This document shows positions 10,736 through 22,509 of a stretch of 64,000 nucleotides of DNA, piece by piece. Both the position numbers and the translations under genes were made by a program. Numbering within the stretch: position 1 is the stretch's first letter; each line of letters begins with the position of its first letter. The notes beneath the pieces were generated by a model, which saw only the letters and a program-made list of their open reading frames with translations, had not been told where the DNA came from and did no database searches. Origin of the DNA: Brachypterus glaber (Eukaryota > Arthropoda > Insecta > Coleoptera > Kateretidae); contig OY294054.1 of NCBI GenBank assembly GCA_958510825.1, forward strand, positions 6,185,683 through 6,249,682. The letters are read 5' to 3'.

Positions 10736-11892
10736 TGGATACTGATAGTTGAATTACCCTGTAGTAATATTTAATATGACCATAGCTATTTCTAACTACA
10801 TATTTATTTTAACATTTTTTAAGGGCTTTTTTAAAGGGTGCAAAAATTGTATGGAATATATTTAAATACTTAAAAACATCGTTAAACAGGTTGATTCTTT
10901 TATTATATAATAAATTTTGAGTATATAAAAATATTTTTTTTAACAAATAAAGATTAATTCTTAACAATCTAAAAATATTGAACATAATATGTATATATTA
11001 TATAAACTAAATATAAATTATTATTAAGATTTATATATTTTTAAAATTAATATCAAAATAACATCAAACATACAAAAATATATACGGAGTCACAACTTTT
11101 TTATGGCAATGTAATATGATTAATTTAAATTTAAAAAAAAAATCCTATTTAATTTTGATTTTTTATGAAAATTTCTAACTTTTGATAAATGTAAAATTTT
11201 ATAATATGGTCAAATTTTAAAATGGATAATTTTTGGAACTTAAAAATATAATATAATCTACCTTGCCATTTAAAAAAAATGCGCGCGAAGAAATTGACCT
11301 GTTAAAGTTTTTTTTTATTTTAACAATCATTAGATCAGATCAGATTATATCAGACAGTCCCTAAAAAATGAGTTTAAATGAGAAATATTTTTGTAAAAAT
11401 AAATACATATAAAATTCGTAATATATTTTGTTGATAATAAGATTCAAACCCCTTAAAATTTACTTTTTTTAAGTAACCGTACTCAATTGTTTTGGTAAAT
11501 TTTTATCAAAATTTACACGGTGCTTTTATACTAAACGAAAAACTATATTATGCACCTGCGCGAACAAATAAAGGTTATCCGGTTCAAAACAAAATATAGT
11601 CGGGCGAGACTTATCGAGCCTGACTACTTTTTGAGACCCGAAAAACCCGCCATGGTGCATACACTATTTTTTATCCTACATAATTTTTTTGTTAACTAAA
11701 ATTTACTGCAGCTAACGAAACAATGCTTTATCGTAAAACTATCCAAACTATTTTATTTTCAAATAATATTAAACGTCAAAAAATTAAATTCGTTTGGTAA
11801 AGTTTTTTAGTACTGAATAACGAAAAATTACAGTGACTCTCAACATTTTGATATTTATTTTATAATTTGATTATAGGTTGTTTATTCATGTA
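10736..11892. other. AT-rich sequence without recognised genes
   Basis: No coding, RNA or clear repeat feature was seen. A less AT-rich block at 11545-11660 (cctgcgcg, gcctgactac, acccgccatgg) stands out but was not identified. Confidence 0.35.
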
Positions 11893-12090
11893 AATTTTTG
11901 AAAATAATATAAAACAGGTGAGCTACTGCTTAAAATCATTAAAAAATCTCTTTAAATGTAGCCATTTAGTTAAAAAAAAACAGTACATATTCGTGTTCTG
12001 TTAAGTTTATTAAACTAATTTCTGTCCTAGACAATAAAATAAAAAAAAATGTTTCTTGCCTATTCGAAAAAACTGCTTTTTCTTGTATGA
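11893..12090 (+). repeat. Direct repeat, copy 1
   Basis: Shares gagctactg, ctcctagacaa, atgtttcttgc and gaaaaaactgctttttcttg with 12735-12860 in the same orientation. Copy 1 is longer by internal insertions. Confidence 0.6.
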
Positions 12091-12099
12091 ACTTTTATA

Positions 12100-12316
12100 C
12101 CCTCCAACAATATTTTGGTGTCAGGTGTGGGGTTGTTTAAAATAAAAGGCGAATACTTGAACCAAGTGCCAAAAGCCCAAATTTGGATTTTCAACAACAG
12201 GTGATTATTCCGTTTTTGTTGAAAAGGGTATAGTTATTTAGAACCTCATAGCACAACTAACAAGAATCAATACAGCGACCAGTTGAAATTTGACACCAAA
12301 ATATTGTTGGATGGTA
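12100..12316. mobile_element. Small MITE with ~22-bp terminal inverted repeats
   Basis: The ends read ccaacaatattttggtgtca at left and its near-exact inverse (tgacaccaaaatattgttgg) at right, giving an element of about 217 bp with no coding capacity. It lies just right of direct-repeat copy 1. Confidence 0.65.
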
Positions 12317-12734
12317 TATTCTAGTTAAATAGAAAACACAGGTTTATAGCTTAATTACAATTTTATTGATTACAAATCAACAAATCAACAACAACAAACT
12401 AAATGTGGTCAAAATAGACCTTTCTGTCTGGAGTCTTAACTTAAACTAAATTATAAAATTATGCGATAAAATCAATTCACACCGTTTGTACATGTACAAT
12501 CAACAAAATATAAAATATAAATTAATTGGTTAAATTAATATCATAAATAGATTATATTGAGAAATTATTTAAAAGACGCAATTATGCATTCTTATTGTGT
12601 GAAATATGAATACAATATTAAATATTATTTTAATAGGAAATTACTTAACTACGGTTTGATTTTAATAATTGATAAAATAAACGGAAAACTAATATTACTA
12701 AGAAAATTATAAAAACCTATTACGGTACAACAAT

Positions 12735-12860
12735 GTTTGCAAATAATATAACAAATAGGTAAGCTACTGCGTAAAATATTTTAAACTATTTTCTCTCCTA
12801 GACAAGAAAATAAAAATGTTTCTTGCATATGCGAAAAAACTGCTTTTTCTTGTCTGAATT
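12735..12860 (+). repeat. Direct repeat, copy 2
   Basis: Second copy of 11893-12090, about 0.65 kb downstream of the first. The intervening 12317-12734 is AT-rich and featureless. Confidence 0.6.
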
Positions 12861-12949
12861 GGTGTAGGATAAAAAATATAAATTTTTTCGAAGAACAATT
12901 TTTTTAACCAATATACTAGTTAAACGGCAGCCATATTTAAATTTTACGA

Positions 12950-14220
12950 GATGACACTACTGGCAGGCTACCTCCGTGCACTATAGAATTCTATCAGTCG
13001 CTGCAATTGTACATATGGTTTAGGGTGCCCAGGACCTACGGAATTGTTTGGGTCCCACCCCTCAAAATTTTTCCTTTAGGTGAAAAAACTACTGTGATTT
13101 TTTTTTAGATTTTTTAAAAAATATTTAGAGGTCCCGCCGATGCATTTTTAAATAGATAATCATGTGAAGGGTTTTTGTTTTTTTAAGGATATAAAAACTT
13201 TGATACGGAACAAAAAAGTGTTTCTGGATAATAAAGGAATATTCTCAATTTTTATGCCCCTCTACAAAAATAAAAGGGATTTTTTATGGGGTAAAAATGA
13301 TAAAAGTTGACACATGAGGTTAATAAAGGCTAAAAAATTTTTTTTTCAAAGAGTCCTTTTTTTCTAGGGTATTCTTTAATATGTCTTTATTTACTTTTTT
13401 TTTTAAAAGTACAGGGTAAAAATAATTAAATATCTCAATAAAAGTTAAAAAAATGCATTAAATTCCAATAAAATATTTTGTAGCAAATAAATAAAAAATG
13501 TTTTCAAAATGCCTTGTAGTATGTTATATTATGTAATAAAACACATTTAATAAACTTTTTTTACAAAAAAAAGTTTAGGACGTTTATTTTTAAAAAATCC
13601 GAAAAAAAAATCCGCAGCACTCAGTTATAAAAATAAAGACATTTCAAAGCAATTTGTACATATTATTATGCTTTTTGGCCTAATTCCATCTCTTTTATCG
13701 AAATAAAGTGATTTTTTTACATTTTTTTTGGGATTTTTGATTTTTTTTTGGACATCCTGTTCTGTTTCTTAAAAAAATAAATATCGGGCGTTAATTGGTA
13801 CTTATCAATTAATTTCTAAAAAAAAGGGCCCATGAGAAAAATTTCTAAGTAGCCTTTTTTGTAGCATAAATAAGCTTCATACGTCAATTTTCACAATGTT
13901 TTTACCCTGGTAAAGCCATTTTTCTTGTAAAAGGGTATTTTTTTAAATATTCCCTTATTATTCAAAAGTAATTCCCCTTCCTAAAATCGCCTGATTTTAA
14001 ATATTAAAAATCTGAATAAAATTAAGGGTTGGTTTTTGACCTAAATAATTTATAGGGGGTGCGACCCTAAAAAAATTAATTTTTTAATTTTCACTGGGCA
14101 GCCTATTATGGCTGGTACCCTACCGCTAAAAATTTAACGCACAGAGTACCAGTCATATGTATAATTGCGGCGAATAATAAATTCTATGGTACACAGAGTC
14201 CGCCTGCCAGTACACAGTGG
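12950..14220. mobile_element. Foldback element with ~0.6-kb arms
   Basis: The left arm (about 12950-13550) is an imperfect inverse of about 13610-14220. Diagnostic pairs are actggcaggc at both ends, the atagaatt..cgccgcaatt blocks, ggataataaaggaatat against its inverse near 13955, and aatgtctttattt against its inverse near 13645. The centre lies near 13580. No ORF is present, so it is non-autonomous. Confidence 0.65.
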
Positions 14221-14545
14221 TTCCAGAAAAAAAAAGTGACAAAAGTCTGCTTTTTTGTACAGGGCCATTTTTTGACCCGCTGCTTACGAAAAAAAATAGT
14301 GAAAAAGTTAAAAAAATGCGACATTAATTTTTTGAAAAATGTCTGATTTAGCTGAAACTTGGATTAAAGGCTTCTTTTGGTAATAATAATACGGACCAAT
14401 ACCCAAAAACTTAAAATTCAAAATGGCGGAATAAATATGGCCGATTTATTTTTAAAATTTTGCCAAAATTAAAGAAAATAAAGCACAAAACAAACAAAAA
14501 TTGATAGATTCAGCCCAATTTGTTATGGGTTCCTTTCCTTCACAC
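14213..14545. repeat. Left arm of an outer interrupted foldback
   Basis: This is an inverted copy of 20298-20640 (shared gtgacaaaagtctg, ggcttcttttgg, ttcaaaatggcggaat). The same arm family makes up the palindromes at 17890-18655 and 19172-20016. Everything between the two arms appears to have inserted later. Confidence 0.65.
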
Positions 14546-14692
14546 ATAAATATTTTACACATAAATATTCAGTGCCTTAGTAATAAAATACACATCTTAG
14601 AGGATTAAATTCAAAATCATTTAAAATTAATACACGGCTTTGTTTGTGTTGGTGAACACTGGCTGAGATGTAATACTATCGAGGCTACACAT

Positions 14693-16123
14693 TTGACAGG
14701 CTATACATTGGTGGGGAGATACTGTAGAAGCATTCGTAAGCATGGTGGGGTATGCATTTTTGCTTCTAGTTTACTAGCCCCTCACTGTAAAGTGAGAGAA
14801 GACCTGAGAAAGCTATCTGATGAACAACATTGTGAAATATGTGCCATTGAATGTAATAGATCTAATAAAAAATTACTTGTGATAACAATTTATAGATCAT
14901 CCACTATAACAGATTTAACAAACTTTTTTGCTATCATAAACAAATTATTAAATAAAATTGCACTATTCAATGGTGATATTATCATAAATGGTGATTTTAA
15001 TATAAATATTTTTAAAAAAAGTGACAATAAAAATAAGTTCTTAGATTTTTTTCACTCATGCTCTTTACATGAAACAATTTACTTAAATACTAGCACAAAA
15101 TTTAACTCTTGTATAGATAACATTTTTACTAATTTGCATGAATCAGATTATTCTAGTAAGGTACTTCCTATTAAAATATTAGATCATCATGCAGTTCTTA
15201 TTAAAATGAAATATAGTTTACAAAAAAGTAAATCAAGGATCATCACAAGGCCCATTACTCTGGAGGGAATGTCTAAAATGCATCAGATTATGTCTGAGGC
15301 AGACTGGGACTTTGTTAATAATAAAAAGTTAACCCTTAATGAAAGATTTAATAAATTTTTATCCAAAATTACTTTAACTTTGCAGGTTGCTTTTTCTGTA
15401 AGACACAAAATAGTTGTTGAATCACAGGCAAAACCGATTGCAAACTGGTTCAATAATGATATTAAACAAATGAGAGAAAACCTAAACTTTATGACGGATT
15501 TTTCTAGACACTATAATGATCCGATATTAACATTGTTAACAAAAAACTATCGTGAAAGGTATAAAAATAGGATTTTACAAGAGAAAATTACAGCCTATAG
15601 CAACTATATTAGTTCAGCATCAAATACACAAAAAGCAACTTGGAAAGTTATTAATAGTAATAAACCCTCTAAAAACAAAAAAGTAAATTCCAAACTAACA
15701 GCACATGAGTTTAATACATTTTTTGCCAACATCCCTTCAGTAATATCAGATCAAATCCCAAATGTAAATACACATTACACTGAATATCTTAATAAGTCCC
15801 AGTCTGCCTCAGATAATAGTTTAAATTTTAACTTTTCTGAAGTAACATATATTGAAATGCGTGACATAATATATAATTTAAAAAATAATGAATGTTTGGA
15901 TTATTATGGTTTAAATACTAAGATAATAAAATCAATATGTAATTTCATATATATACCATTTACGAAACTTGTAAATTCAAGCATACGGACTGTCATTTTC
16001 CCAGAGTGTTTAAAAATTTCTAGGGTGGTTCCCATTCACAAGAAGGGTCTTGTGATGATCCCACAAACTACAGACCAATATTGGTTACGCCACTTCTGTC
16101 AAAAATTTATGAAAAAGCTTTAA
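14693..16123 (+). pseudogene. Endonuclease and N-terminal RT of the non-LTR element
   Basis: The 476-residue frame is apurinic-like endonuclease with ITIYRSS (about residues 63-69), the catalytic-site block NGDFNIN (about 99-105) and a C-terminal LDHHAVL motif (canonical SDH; about 160-166). A linker and the first RT blocks follow (CLKISRVVPIHKKG near the end). The frame shifts at about 16080, where RT continues in another frame (16081-16515). The natural start is upstream: the endonuclease already reads from about 14545, with an in-frame stop near 14606. Confidence 0.75.
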
Positions 16124-17333
16124 AAAAACAAATACTAAATTATTTTGAAAATAACAATCTTTTTAACCGTTCACAGTTTGGTTTCCGCAATTCAAAATCA
16201 ACAACTGATGCAATTAATAAACTAGTGGATATCATAGTGGACGGATTTGAGTCATTGGACTACATTGGCACAGTCTTATGTGACCTATCCAAGGCTTTTG
16301 ATTGCGTCTGCCCCAGGATACTTAGAGTAAAGTTAAAAAGTTATGGTTTCTCGGATATTGCATGTGACTTGATATTGTCATATATTTTAAACAGGAAACA
16401 AATAGTTACAGTTACATCTGAGGTAGAAGAAATTAATAAAGGTGTCCCTCAGGGCTCTGTATTGGGTCCTGTAATATTTTTAATTTACTTTAATAATGTT
16501 GTTCGCTGCGCGTAAAATACTGAGTATATCCTTGCAAAGCAAAGACTTAAAATTATTACTGGGTGATTTGGTACAGACGCGGTTGGAGGCCTTGGAGTGG
16601 TTTGCTTCGAACAAACTTAGTCTTAATGCTTCGAAGACAAAAACTATGATATTTACCCTCAGAAAAACAGAGGTAATTATGTTAATCCAGACTCGGTGCG
16701 CTTTCTTGGTGTGTATCTGGACAGTGGATTAGTTTGGAATTAACACATAGAATATATGGCCTCATCTTTCTCCAAATATATATTAGCTCTACGTAACCTT
16801 GTTGGTGTAGTTTCGATGTCTGTTCTCAAAACGGTTTATTACGCATCAATACATAGTAGGTTAAAATATGTTATATTTTTTGGGGTCATGCTTCTTCTAC
16901 AGAAAGGCTGTTTCGTTTACAACGAAGGGCTCTCCGTACCATGTTTGGTGCAAAATACAGGGATGATTGTACTCCTCTTTTTATACAGGCACAGATTCTA
17001 ACTTTACCATGTTTATATGTATTGGAATGTCTGATTCATGTGAAGGTAAACATTGATAGTTACAATAAAAATAATATAGTTTCTACAAGAAATAGTAATA
17101 ATATAAAAATTGAATATCTTAGATTAGAAAGGACAAGAAATGGGAAAAATTACTATGGCCCTACTGCTTTTAATGTACTCCCCACCAGTGTAAGATCTCT
17201 ACCGCTTGGCATATTTAAGGCTGAAATTAAATCGTTTTTTATAATTATAATTTTGTGTAAGTTTGTATTTTTGTACTTATTTATTGCATTTTGTATTTTA
17301 TTGACATGTGTAAGTTTTTTTGTAGCACAATAA
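16081..17333 (+). pseudogene. RT core and C-terminus of the non-LTR element, broken
   Basis: Blocks SQFGFRNSKST, DLSKAFDCV and KGVPQGSVLGP are readable (16081-16515). The catalytic FADD box is deleted: the frame runs from FLIYFNN into a stop at 16513. The thumb (ALEWFASNKLSLNASKTK), the QRRAL-type region and the LPCLYVLECLI block continue in three further frames up to 17333. Confidence 0.75.
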
Positions 17334-17357
17334 ATTATTCTTATTCTTATTCTTATA

Positions 17358-17757
17358 TACAGTGCGTACATTAAGTCTGGAATCACCCAATTAACTTTTC
17401 AGTTATAAGCCTTTTAAAAAAAGGCTCGAACAGGTCGATTTTTGTTTTTAATTGCAAATTTGGGTACACCAAGTGTTATCACAATTTTCACCCCCTTGCC
17501 AAATAGCCACCCGTTTTTTTATAAGCCCTTTGCCAAATTAGGCTTTAACATACATAACCTTTCCAAACGATGTGTCACAAGAGGTAGGTTGTTATTTGAA
17601 AAAAAAAGTTATGATTGGAGGGTGCTAGGGGGTGAAAATTTTGATAACTTTTTTACACCGATATTTGCAAAATAAAAAATAAAAATCGACTTGTCTGAGC
17701 GTTTTCTTAAAAGACTTTTTGTCTGAAAAGTCAATCGGGTGATTCCAGACTTAATGA
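17358..17757. mobile_element. Mariner-type MITE (family A), copy 1
   Basis: TA-flanked. The left terminal repeat cagtgcgtacattaagtctg is matched by gtgattccagacttaatg at the right, where the last ~11 bases are missing. Subterminal sequence is also partly palindromic. Copy 2 lies at 18657-19034. The TA flank and terminal repeats suggest mobilisation by a Tc1/mariner transposase. Confidence 0.65.
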
Positions 17758-17850
17758 ATACTGCCCTGTTAAAGTAAAGGGCAGTAAGTGACATTTGTCG
17801 CATAGCGGCGTTTTCACGTCAACCCTGATGTAATATTTTTAAAACACTGC
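17757..17850. mobile_element. Small TA-flanked MITE (family B), copy 1, truncated
   Basis: The left end tactgccctgttaaa and about 90 bp match 19035 onward; the right half is missing after ctgctat. Confidence 0.6.
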
Positions 17851-17889
17851 TATGGGAACGTCCAAGTATTACGTAACGCAAATTGTACC

Positions 17890-18550
17890 AAAATTCATAA
17901 AATTCATACCCCGATTCTGGCGTTATTTAAGGCTGTAGAGATTTCATATTTTGGCATATTAAACAAAATTACCCTAATATAATTACAGATTTACATACAT
18001 ACATAATTTATTTTAAATATTTAAAAAAGAAAAATCCTCCCAGTTAGTTTTTTGCATAGGGCTATTTTTTGCACCTCTAATTACGAAAAAAATAATAAAA
18101 AATCTGAAAAAAAAAAACGGGTCATTAGGGTGTTCAAAATTTTTCCAAATTCCGATTTAGCTGAACTTTAGTATACGGGCTTCTTTTGGCCATCTAAATG
18201 CCAACCAATACTCAAAACTTAAAATTCAAAATAGCGAAATATGGCCGATTTGTTTTTTAAATTTTGCCAAAATTAATTTTAAGTTTTTGAGTATTGGCCC
18301 GCGTTTAGATTGCCAAAAGAAGCCTTTTACCAAATTTAAGCTTAATCGTCCTTTTGGAAAAAATTTGAGACCCCCTAATGACGTGATTTTTTTTTCTTTT
18401 TCATTATTTTTTTCGTAATTAGAGGTGCAAAAAATAGCCCTATGCAAAAAACTGACTTGTGTCACTTTTTTTTTCTGGGAACAATTTGGATGTTTTCTAT
18501 TACGATAAATTATGTATGTATGTATGTATGTATGTATGTATGTATGTATG

Positions 18551-18583
<33 letters not shown>

Positions 18584-18655
18584 CTGTAATTATATTAGGG
18601 AATTTTGTTTAATATATAAATAAAATAGAAAAATTACTTATAGTTTTCCAATTTT
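17890..18655. mobile_element. Palindromic foldback (family C), copy 1, right end truncated
   Basis: The arms mirror each other around about 18265: gcatagggctattttttgca at 18055 against its inverse at 18425, and a ggcttcttttgg block against its inverse near 18315. The right terminal part is cut at 18655, where a 5'-truncated MITE A begins. Confidence 0.65.
18511..18580 (+). repeat. (ATGT)n microsatellite
   Basis: About 17 tandem copies of the tetranucleotide lie in the right arm of foldback C1. The mirror position in the left arm (about 17990-18002) and in C2 (about 19327-19343) has only three to four copies of the complementary ACAT. Confidence 0.95.
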
Positions 18656-18656
18656 T

Positions 18657-19034
18657 TAAAAAAACGCTTGAACAGGTCGATTTTTGTTTTTAATTGCAAA
18701 TTTGGGTACACCAAGTGTTATCACAATTTTCACCCCCTTGCACCCACCTATTCCAATTTTTTTTTTCAAATAGCCACCCGTTTTTTTTATAAGCCCTTTG
18801 CCAAATTAGGCTTTAACATACATTACCTTTCCAACAATGTGTCACACGAGGTAGGTAGCTATTTCAAAAAAAAAAGTTATCATTGGAGGGTGCGAGGGGG
18901 GAAAATTTTGATAATTTTTTTTACAGCGATACTTGCAAAATAAAAAATAAAAATCGAATTGTCTAAGCGTTTTTTTTAAGACTTTTTGTCTGAAAGGTCA
19001 ATCTGGTGATTCCAGACTTAATGTACGCACTGTA
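18657..19034. mobile_element. Mariner-type MITE (family A), copy 2, left end truncated
   Basis: Matches copy 1 from its subterminal part (aacaggtcgatttttgtttt) onward and retains the full right terminal repeat ending in acgcactgta. An extra ~25 bp follows cacccccttgcacc. Confidence 0.65.
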
Positions 19035-19172
19035 TACTGCCCTGTTAAACTAAAGGGCAGTAAGTGACATTTGTCGCATAGCTGCGTGTTCACGTCAACC
19101 CTGATGTAATATTTTGAAAACGCTGCTATTGACCAATGTCACCTACTGCCCTTTACTTTATCAGGACAGTAT
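19035..19172. mobile_element. Small TA-flanked MITE (family B), copy 2, complete
   Basis: The ends are tactgccctgtt and ggacagta. Inner inverted words agggcagtaagtgaca and tgtcacctactgccct make it almost wholly palindromic, about 138 bp. Confidence 0.65.
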
Positions 19173-20016
19173 ACTACTAATTACTGTGGAAATTTCATGT
19201 TTTTCTACTGGCCCGTGTTTTCTTTAATTTAATTTTGAAAAAAAAATTAAACAATTGGAAAACTATAAGTAATTTTTCTATTCTATTCATATATTAAACA
19301 AAATTACCCTAATATAATTACAGATTTACATACATACATACATAATTTATTTTGAATATTTAAATAAGAAAAATCACAAGTAAGTTTTTTGCATAGGGCT
19401 ATTTTTTGCACCTCTAATTACGAAAAAAATAATGACAAATCTGAAAAAAAAACGGGTCATTAGGGTGTTCAAAATTTTTCCAATCTAAATGCCGACCAAT
19501 ACTCAAAAACTTAAAATTAAAAATGGCGAAATATGGCCGATTTATTTTTTAAATTTTGCCAAAATTAATTTTAAGTTTTTGAGTATTGGCCCGCGTTTAG
19601 ATTGCCAAAATAAGCCTTTTACCAAATTTAAGCTAAATCGGACTTTTGGAAAAATTTTGAAACAACCTAATGACGTGATTTTATTTTCATATTTTTCATT
19701 ATTTTTTTTTAACAGCGGTGAAAAAAATAGCACTATGCAAAAAAATTTACTTATCTCACTTTTTTTTCTGGGACCAATTTGGATGTTTTATATTACGATT
19801 TTTTTCTCTTAAATGTTCAAAATAAATTATGTATGGGTCTAAATAGTTTTTCTTCGTAAATCTGTAATCATTTTAGGGTAATTTTGGTTAATATATATAA
19901 ATAGAATAGAAAAATTACTCATATTTTGCAATTTTTTTTTATTTCTTTTCAAAATTAAATAATAAAAAAAAACGGGCCAGTAGAAAATCATGAAATTTTT
20001 ACAGTAATTAGTAGTA
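19172..20016. mobile_element. Palindromic foldback (family C), copy 2, complete
   Basis: Perfect 16-bp terminal repeats are tactactaattactgt (19172-19187) and acagtaattagtagta (20001-20016). The arms remain complementary through actggcccgt, gtaatttttctattctat and the inner ggcttttg-type blocks. Length is 845 bp with no coding capacity. Confidence 0.75.
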
Positions 20017-20021
20017 CATAA

Positions 20022-20285
20022 CTAGGTATATTTTCTTGCTTTTTAGAACACGTAATAAAAAATAAAAAATACTTTTATTCCAAAGTTTCAGCGTTTATTG
20101 TACAGACATTTTCAAGGATGAATTAAAAAAATAAATGTATAAATAAAATTAAGTAAAAATATTTGGACTTTTAAAAGTCAACTTGACAAATATATAAAAT
20201 TAATTAAGGTGTACAGGTATAAGTGTTAACGAGTTAGTGAAAAGATTTATCTTAATATGTTTAGATATAAAGTGCTTAAGTTTTG
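20022..20285 (-). mobile_element. Penelope-like element fragment (3' end)
   Basis: Closely matches 2165-2412 in the same orientation. It is flanked by a 12-bp direct repeat agtagtacataa (20010-20021 and 20286-20297), so it is an independent, strongly 5'-truncated insertion. The duplicated target includes the right end of foldback C2, so this insertion is younger than C2. Confidence 0.8.
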
Positions 20286-20297
20286 AGTAGTACATAA

Positions 20298-20640
20298 GGA
20301 AAATAACCCATAACAGATTGGGTTGAATCTCTCAATTTTTGTTTTGTGTCTTATTTTCGTTAATTTTGCCAAAATTATAAAAATATATGGGAAATAATAA
20401 TTCCGCCATTTTGAATTTTAGGTTTTTGGGTATTGGTCCGTATTAATATTTCCAAAAGAAGCCTTTATGACAAATTTCAGCTAAATCTGAAAATTTTCAA
20501 AAATTTTGAACCACCGCAATTTTTTTTTTTTCAATTTTTTCAATATTTTTTTGTAATCAGCGGAGCAAAAAATGGCCCTATGCAAAAAAACAGACTTTTG
20601 TCACTTTTTTTTTCTCTGGGAACACTTTGTAGCGTCATCT
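20298..20640. repeat. Right arm of the outer interrupted foldback
   Basis: Inverted partner of 14213-14545. The two arms now lie about 5.8 kb apart because of nested insertions. Confidence 0.65.
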
Positions 20641-21361
20641 TGTAGTTTTTGTGAACTTTTTAATATACCGCTGTTGAACTGTTTTAGAAAAATAAATAAA
20701 TAAAAAACATTGTTCTGGTGCTACATTTTTTATGTTTTTTTAACCCTGTAATGGCATAATCCATGTGTCACTTTTTTGTATCAAATGATACGATATCAAA
20801 GAGACGAGGCATAAAAACGATAAAAAACGTAGGAACAACCAAACGTATTTTTTTTGCAAAAATCGTATCTCTGGTTAAAAAAATATTTGTTCTTCAAAAA
20901 AAAAATATATGTTTTTCGTGCAAAAAGGACCGTGTTTAGGTTTCTATTGTTAAATGCTAGGCTAATATTTTTATAAAACAGTATAGGTTTTTTTGTACAT
21001 TGTATAATATAAATAGGAATTACTTAGTATAAATTAATTTAAATAGCCGTTTTGGAGTTGTAAGCATTGTTAAGATTAATTCAAGTCAAAATTGTAAAAT
21101 AGTTCAAAAAACTTTTACCTTTTACCATCAAAACTTAAAATAAATTGGCAAAAATTCTTTGAAAAAAAAAGCAGTATTAGTACAATTACTTGACTGAATT
21201 TCTCTGAAAAATCTTTTTAAATTATGCTTTTAGCCCTTAAATAAAAAAAATGTATTTAAATATTCTTTGTTTAAAATAAATATTTAAATTAGTATGAGTT
21301 TTTTTCTTCCTTAATATTTAAAGAATCCGTGAAGATATGTAATGCTACGCATTCCAGTATA
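20641..21361. other. AT-rich sequence without recognised genes
   Basis: No gene or repeat was assigned. A short (aaat)n run occurs near 20690. Confidence 0.35.
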
Positions 21362-21530
21362 CAGGGTTATTCAGAATAGGGTCATTAATTTTAACTTCCT
21401 ATAAACATAAACATCTAAAAATGCGTCTTAAGGAAGCTAAGCCCCTTAGAAAGTGGCTAAAATTTGGTTTTTATTTAATAACTCATGAACCCTTTGAGAT
21501 ATAGCAACGAGTTTTTGCATGTGAACTAAT
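21362..21530. repeat. Solo arm fragment of the first foldback family
   Basis: Similar to about 3715-3900 in the same orientation: cctataaacata, aaaaatgcgt, tttttatttaataactca and gatatagcaacg are shared. Confidence 0.7.
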
Positions 21531-21559
21531 TCAAAATCAAATTTCAAATTTAAAATTCA

Positions 21560-22040
21560 TTTATTACGTCACAGAGAAAAATACTAACAATATAATTTTT
21601 ACAACAGTTTAATTAAATATAATTATTAAAATTACACTTGTATTTAAGAACTCTTCAAACTAGAAGAAAGCTTGTTTTAAAAGATAAATTTTTATTGTGG
21701 TCCTAAAGTTTTTGAAGTTAAAATCCCTTACATTTAGTGTAAGTTTATTATAAAAAGTAGGTGAATAATTATTATGTAAAAAGTCCACCCTCTATTATAG
21801 AGGGTGGATATTCTGGATATATATATATCCGTATGTCTTCAGCAGATCTTGAGAAATAATCATGGCTTTTATTCGAAGTCGTGTATGTACAAGAATTTAT
21901 TTTGGCATGCATATAAATATTCTTCATGGTAAAGTAAAAAATTTTAAATCCACAAATGTTTGTTTGACATCATCTCTAAAAGCTAATCCTGTTAGCACAC
22001 GGACCGCACGGCGCTGCAAACCAAACAAATCGCTACAGCC
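21560..22040 (-). pseudogene. C-terminal remnant of a non-LTR reverse transcriptase
   Basis: On the minus strand, the pieces LFGLQRRAVRVLTGLAFRDD (about 22030-21960) and FYNKLTLNVRDFNFKNFRTT (about 21765-21700) are the thumb and C-terminal blocks typical of CR1/Jockey-type RTs. Several stops and frameshifts occur between them. It ends abruptly at 22040 against an oppositely oriented ORF1 fragment. Confidence 0.65.
21784..21808. repeat. Perfect 11-bp hairpin
   Basis: tccaccctcta, a 3-base loop, then the exact inverse. It lies inside the RT remnant; no function is assigned. Confidence 0.8.
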
Positions 22041-22365
22041 AAGCTTGGTGATAAATATGAAATCAAGAATGGTAACAGTTTTCACCCCAAGATCCGTGTA
22101 TCAGGCATGACTGAAAAATTTTCACCCTAAGATATTACTAAATACTTTAAATTTCAAAATCCTAGTTTAATTGGCGACAACTTTTACGGTGAAATAATTG
22201 AAGTTAAACCACTAAAGAATAGAAATGATTTATTTCAGGCTGTCATGCAGATGTTGAAACTTATAACAACATTTTTTTTAGAACATGGTTGTATCTAGGT
22301 TATAATTCCTGTAATGTTTATGATGCTATCGACGTTAAAAGATGTTTTAATGGAGGGTGTGATGG
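22041..22365 (+). pseudogene. ORF1 (gag-like) fragment of a non-LTR element
   Basis: Reading from 22041, the frame gives KIRVSGMTEKF, then a TAA at about 22128, then DITKYFKFQNPSLIGDNF. After one frameshift near 22255 it gives DAIDVKRCFNGGCDG, which resembles the approach to a CCHC zinc knuckle of Jockey-type ORF1. Both ends are cut. Confidence 0.5.
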
Positions 22366-22509
22366 CGCTGTACGCTTGCTAACACGTTTTTAAATCGCTC
22401 CGTTAAAAATTTACATTACTAGTTTTAAAGTGGAAATTGTTTAATTAAATACTAAAGAGATATTTCTTACAATAAAGTAAATCCAAACAGTGAAAAAAAA
22501 ATAGTGAAA

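Larger units (their letters stand above)
14545..17357 (+). mobile_element. 5'-truncated, inactive non-LTR retrotransposon with (TTCTTA)n tail
   Basis: The element begins at the start of the apurinic-like endonuclease (HINIQCLSNK near 14552), continues through RT and ends after a short 3' UTR with aataaa and a (TTCTTA) tail at about 17337-17356. The same tail motif ends the minus-strand element at 54262. It lies between the outer foldback arms. Confidence 0.8.

Noticed and set aside
17442..17675. 77-residue frame and its partner at 18668-18943
   Set aside because: Translation of MITE A; not coding.
18226..18465. 79-residue frame repeated near 19542-19733
   Set aside because: Translation of foldback C arms; similarity between copies comes from the DNA repeat.
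18511..18580. Possible CRISPR-like array
   Set aside because: A simple tetranucleotide repeat without spacers, in a eukaryotic context.
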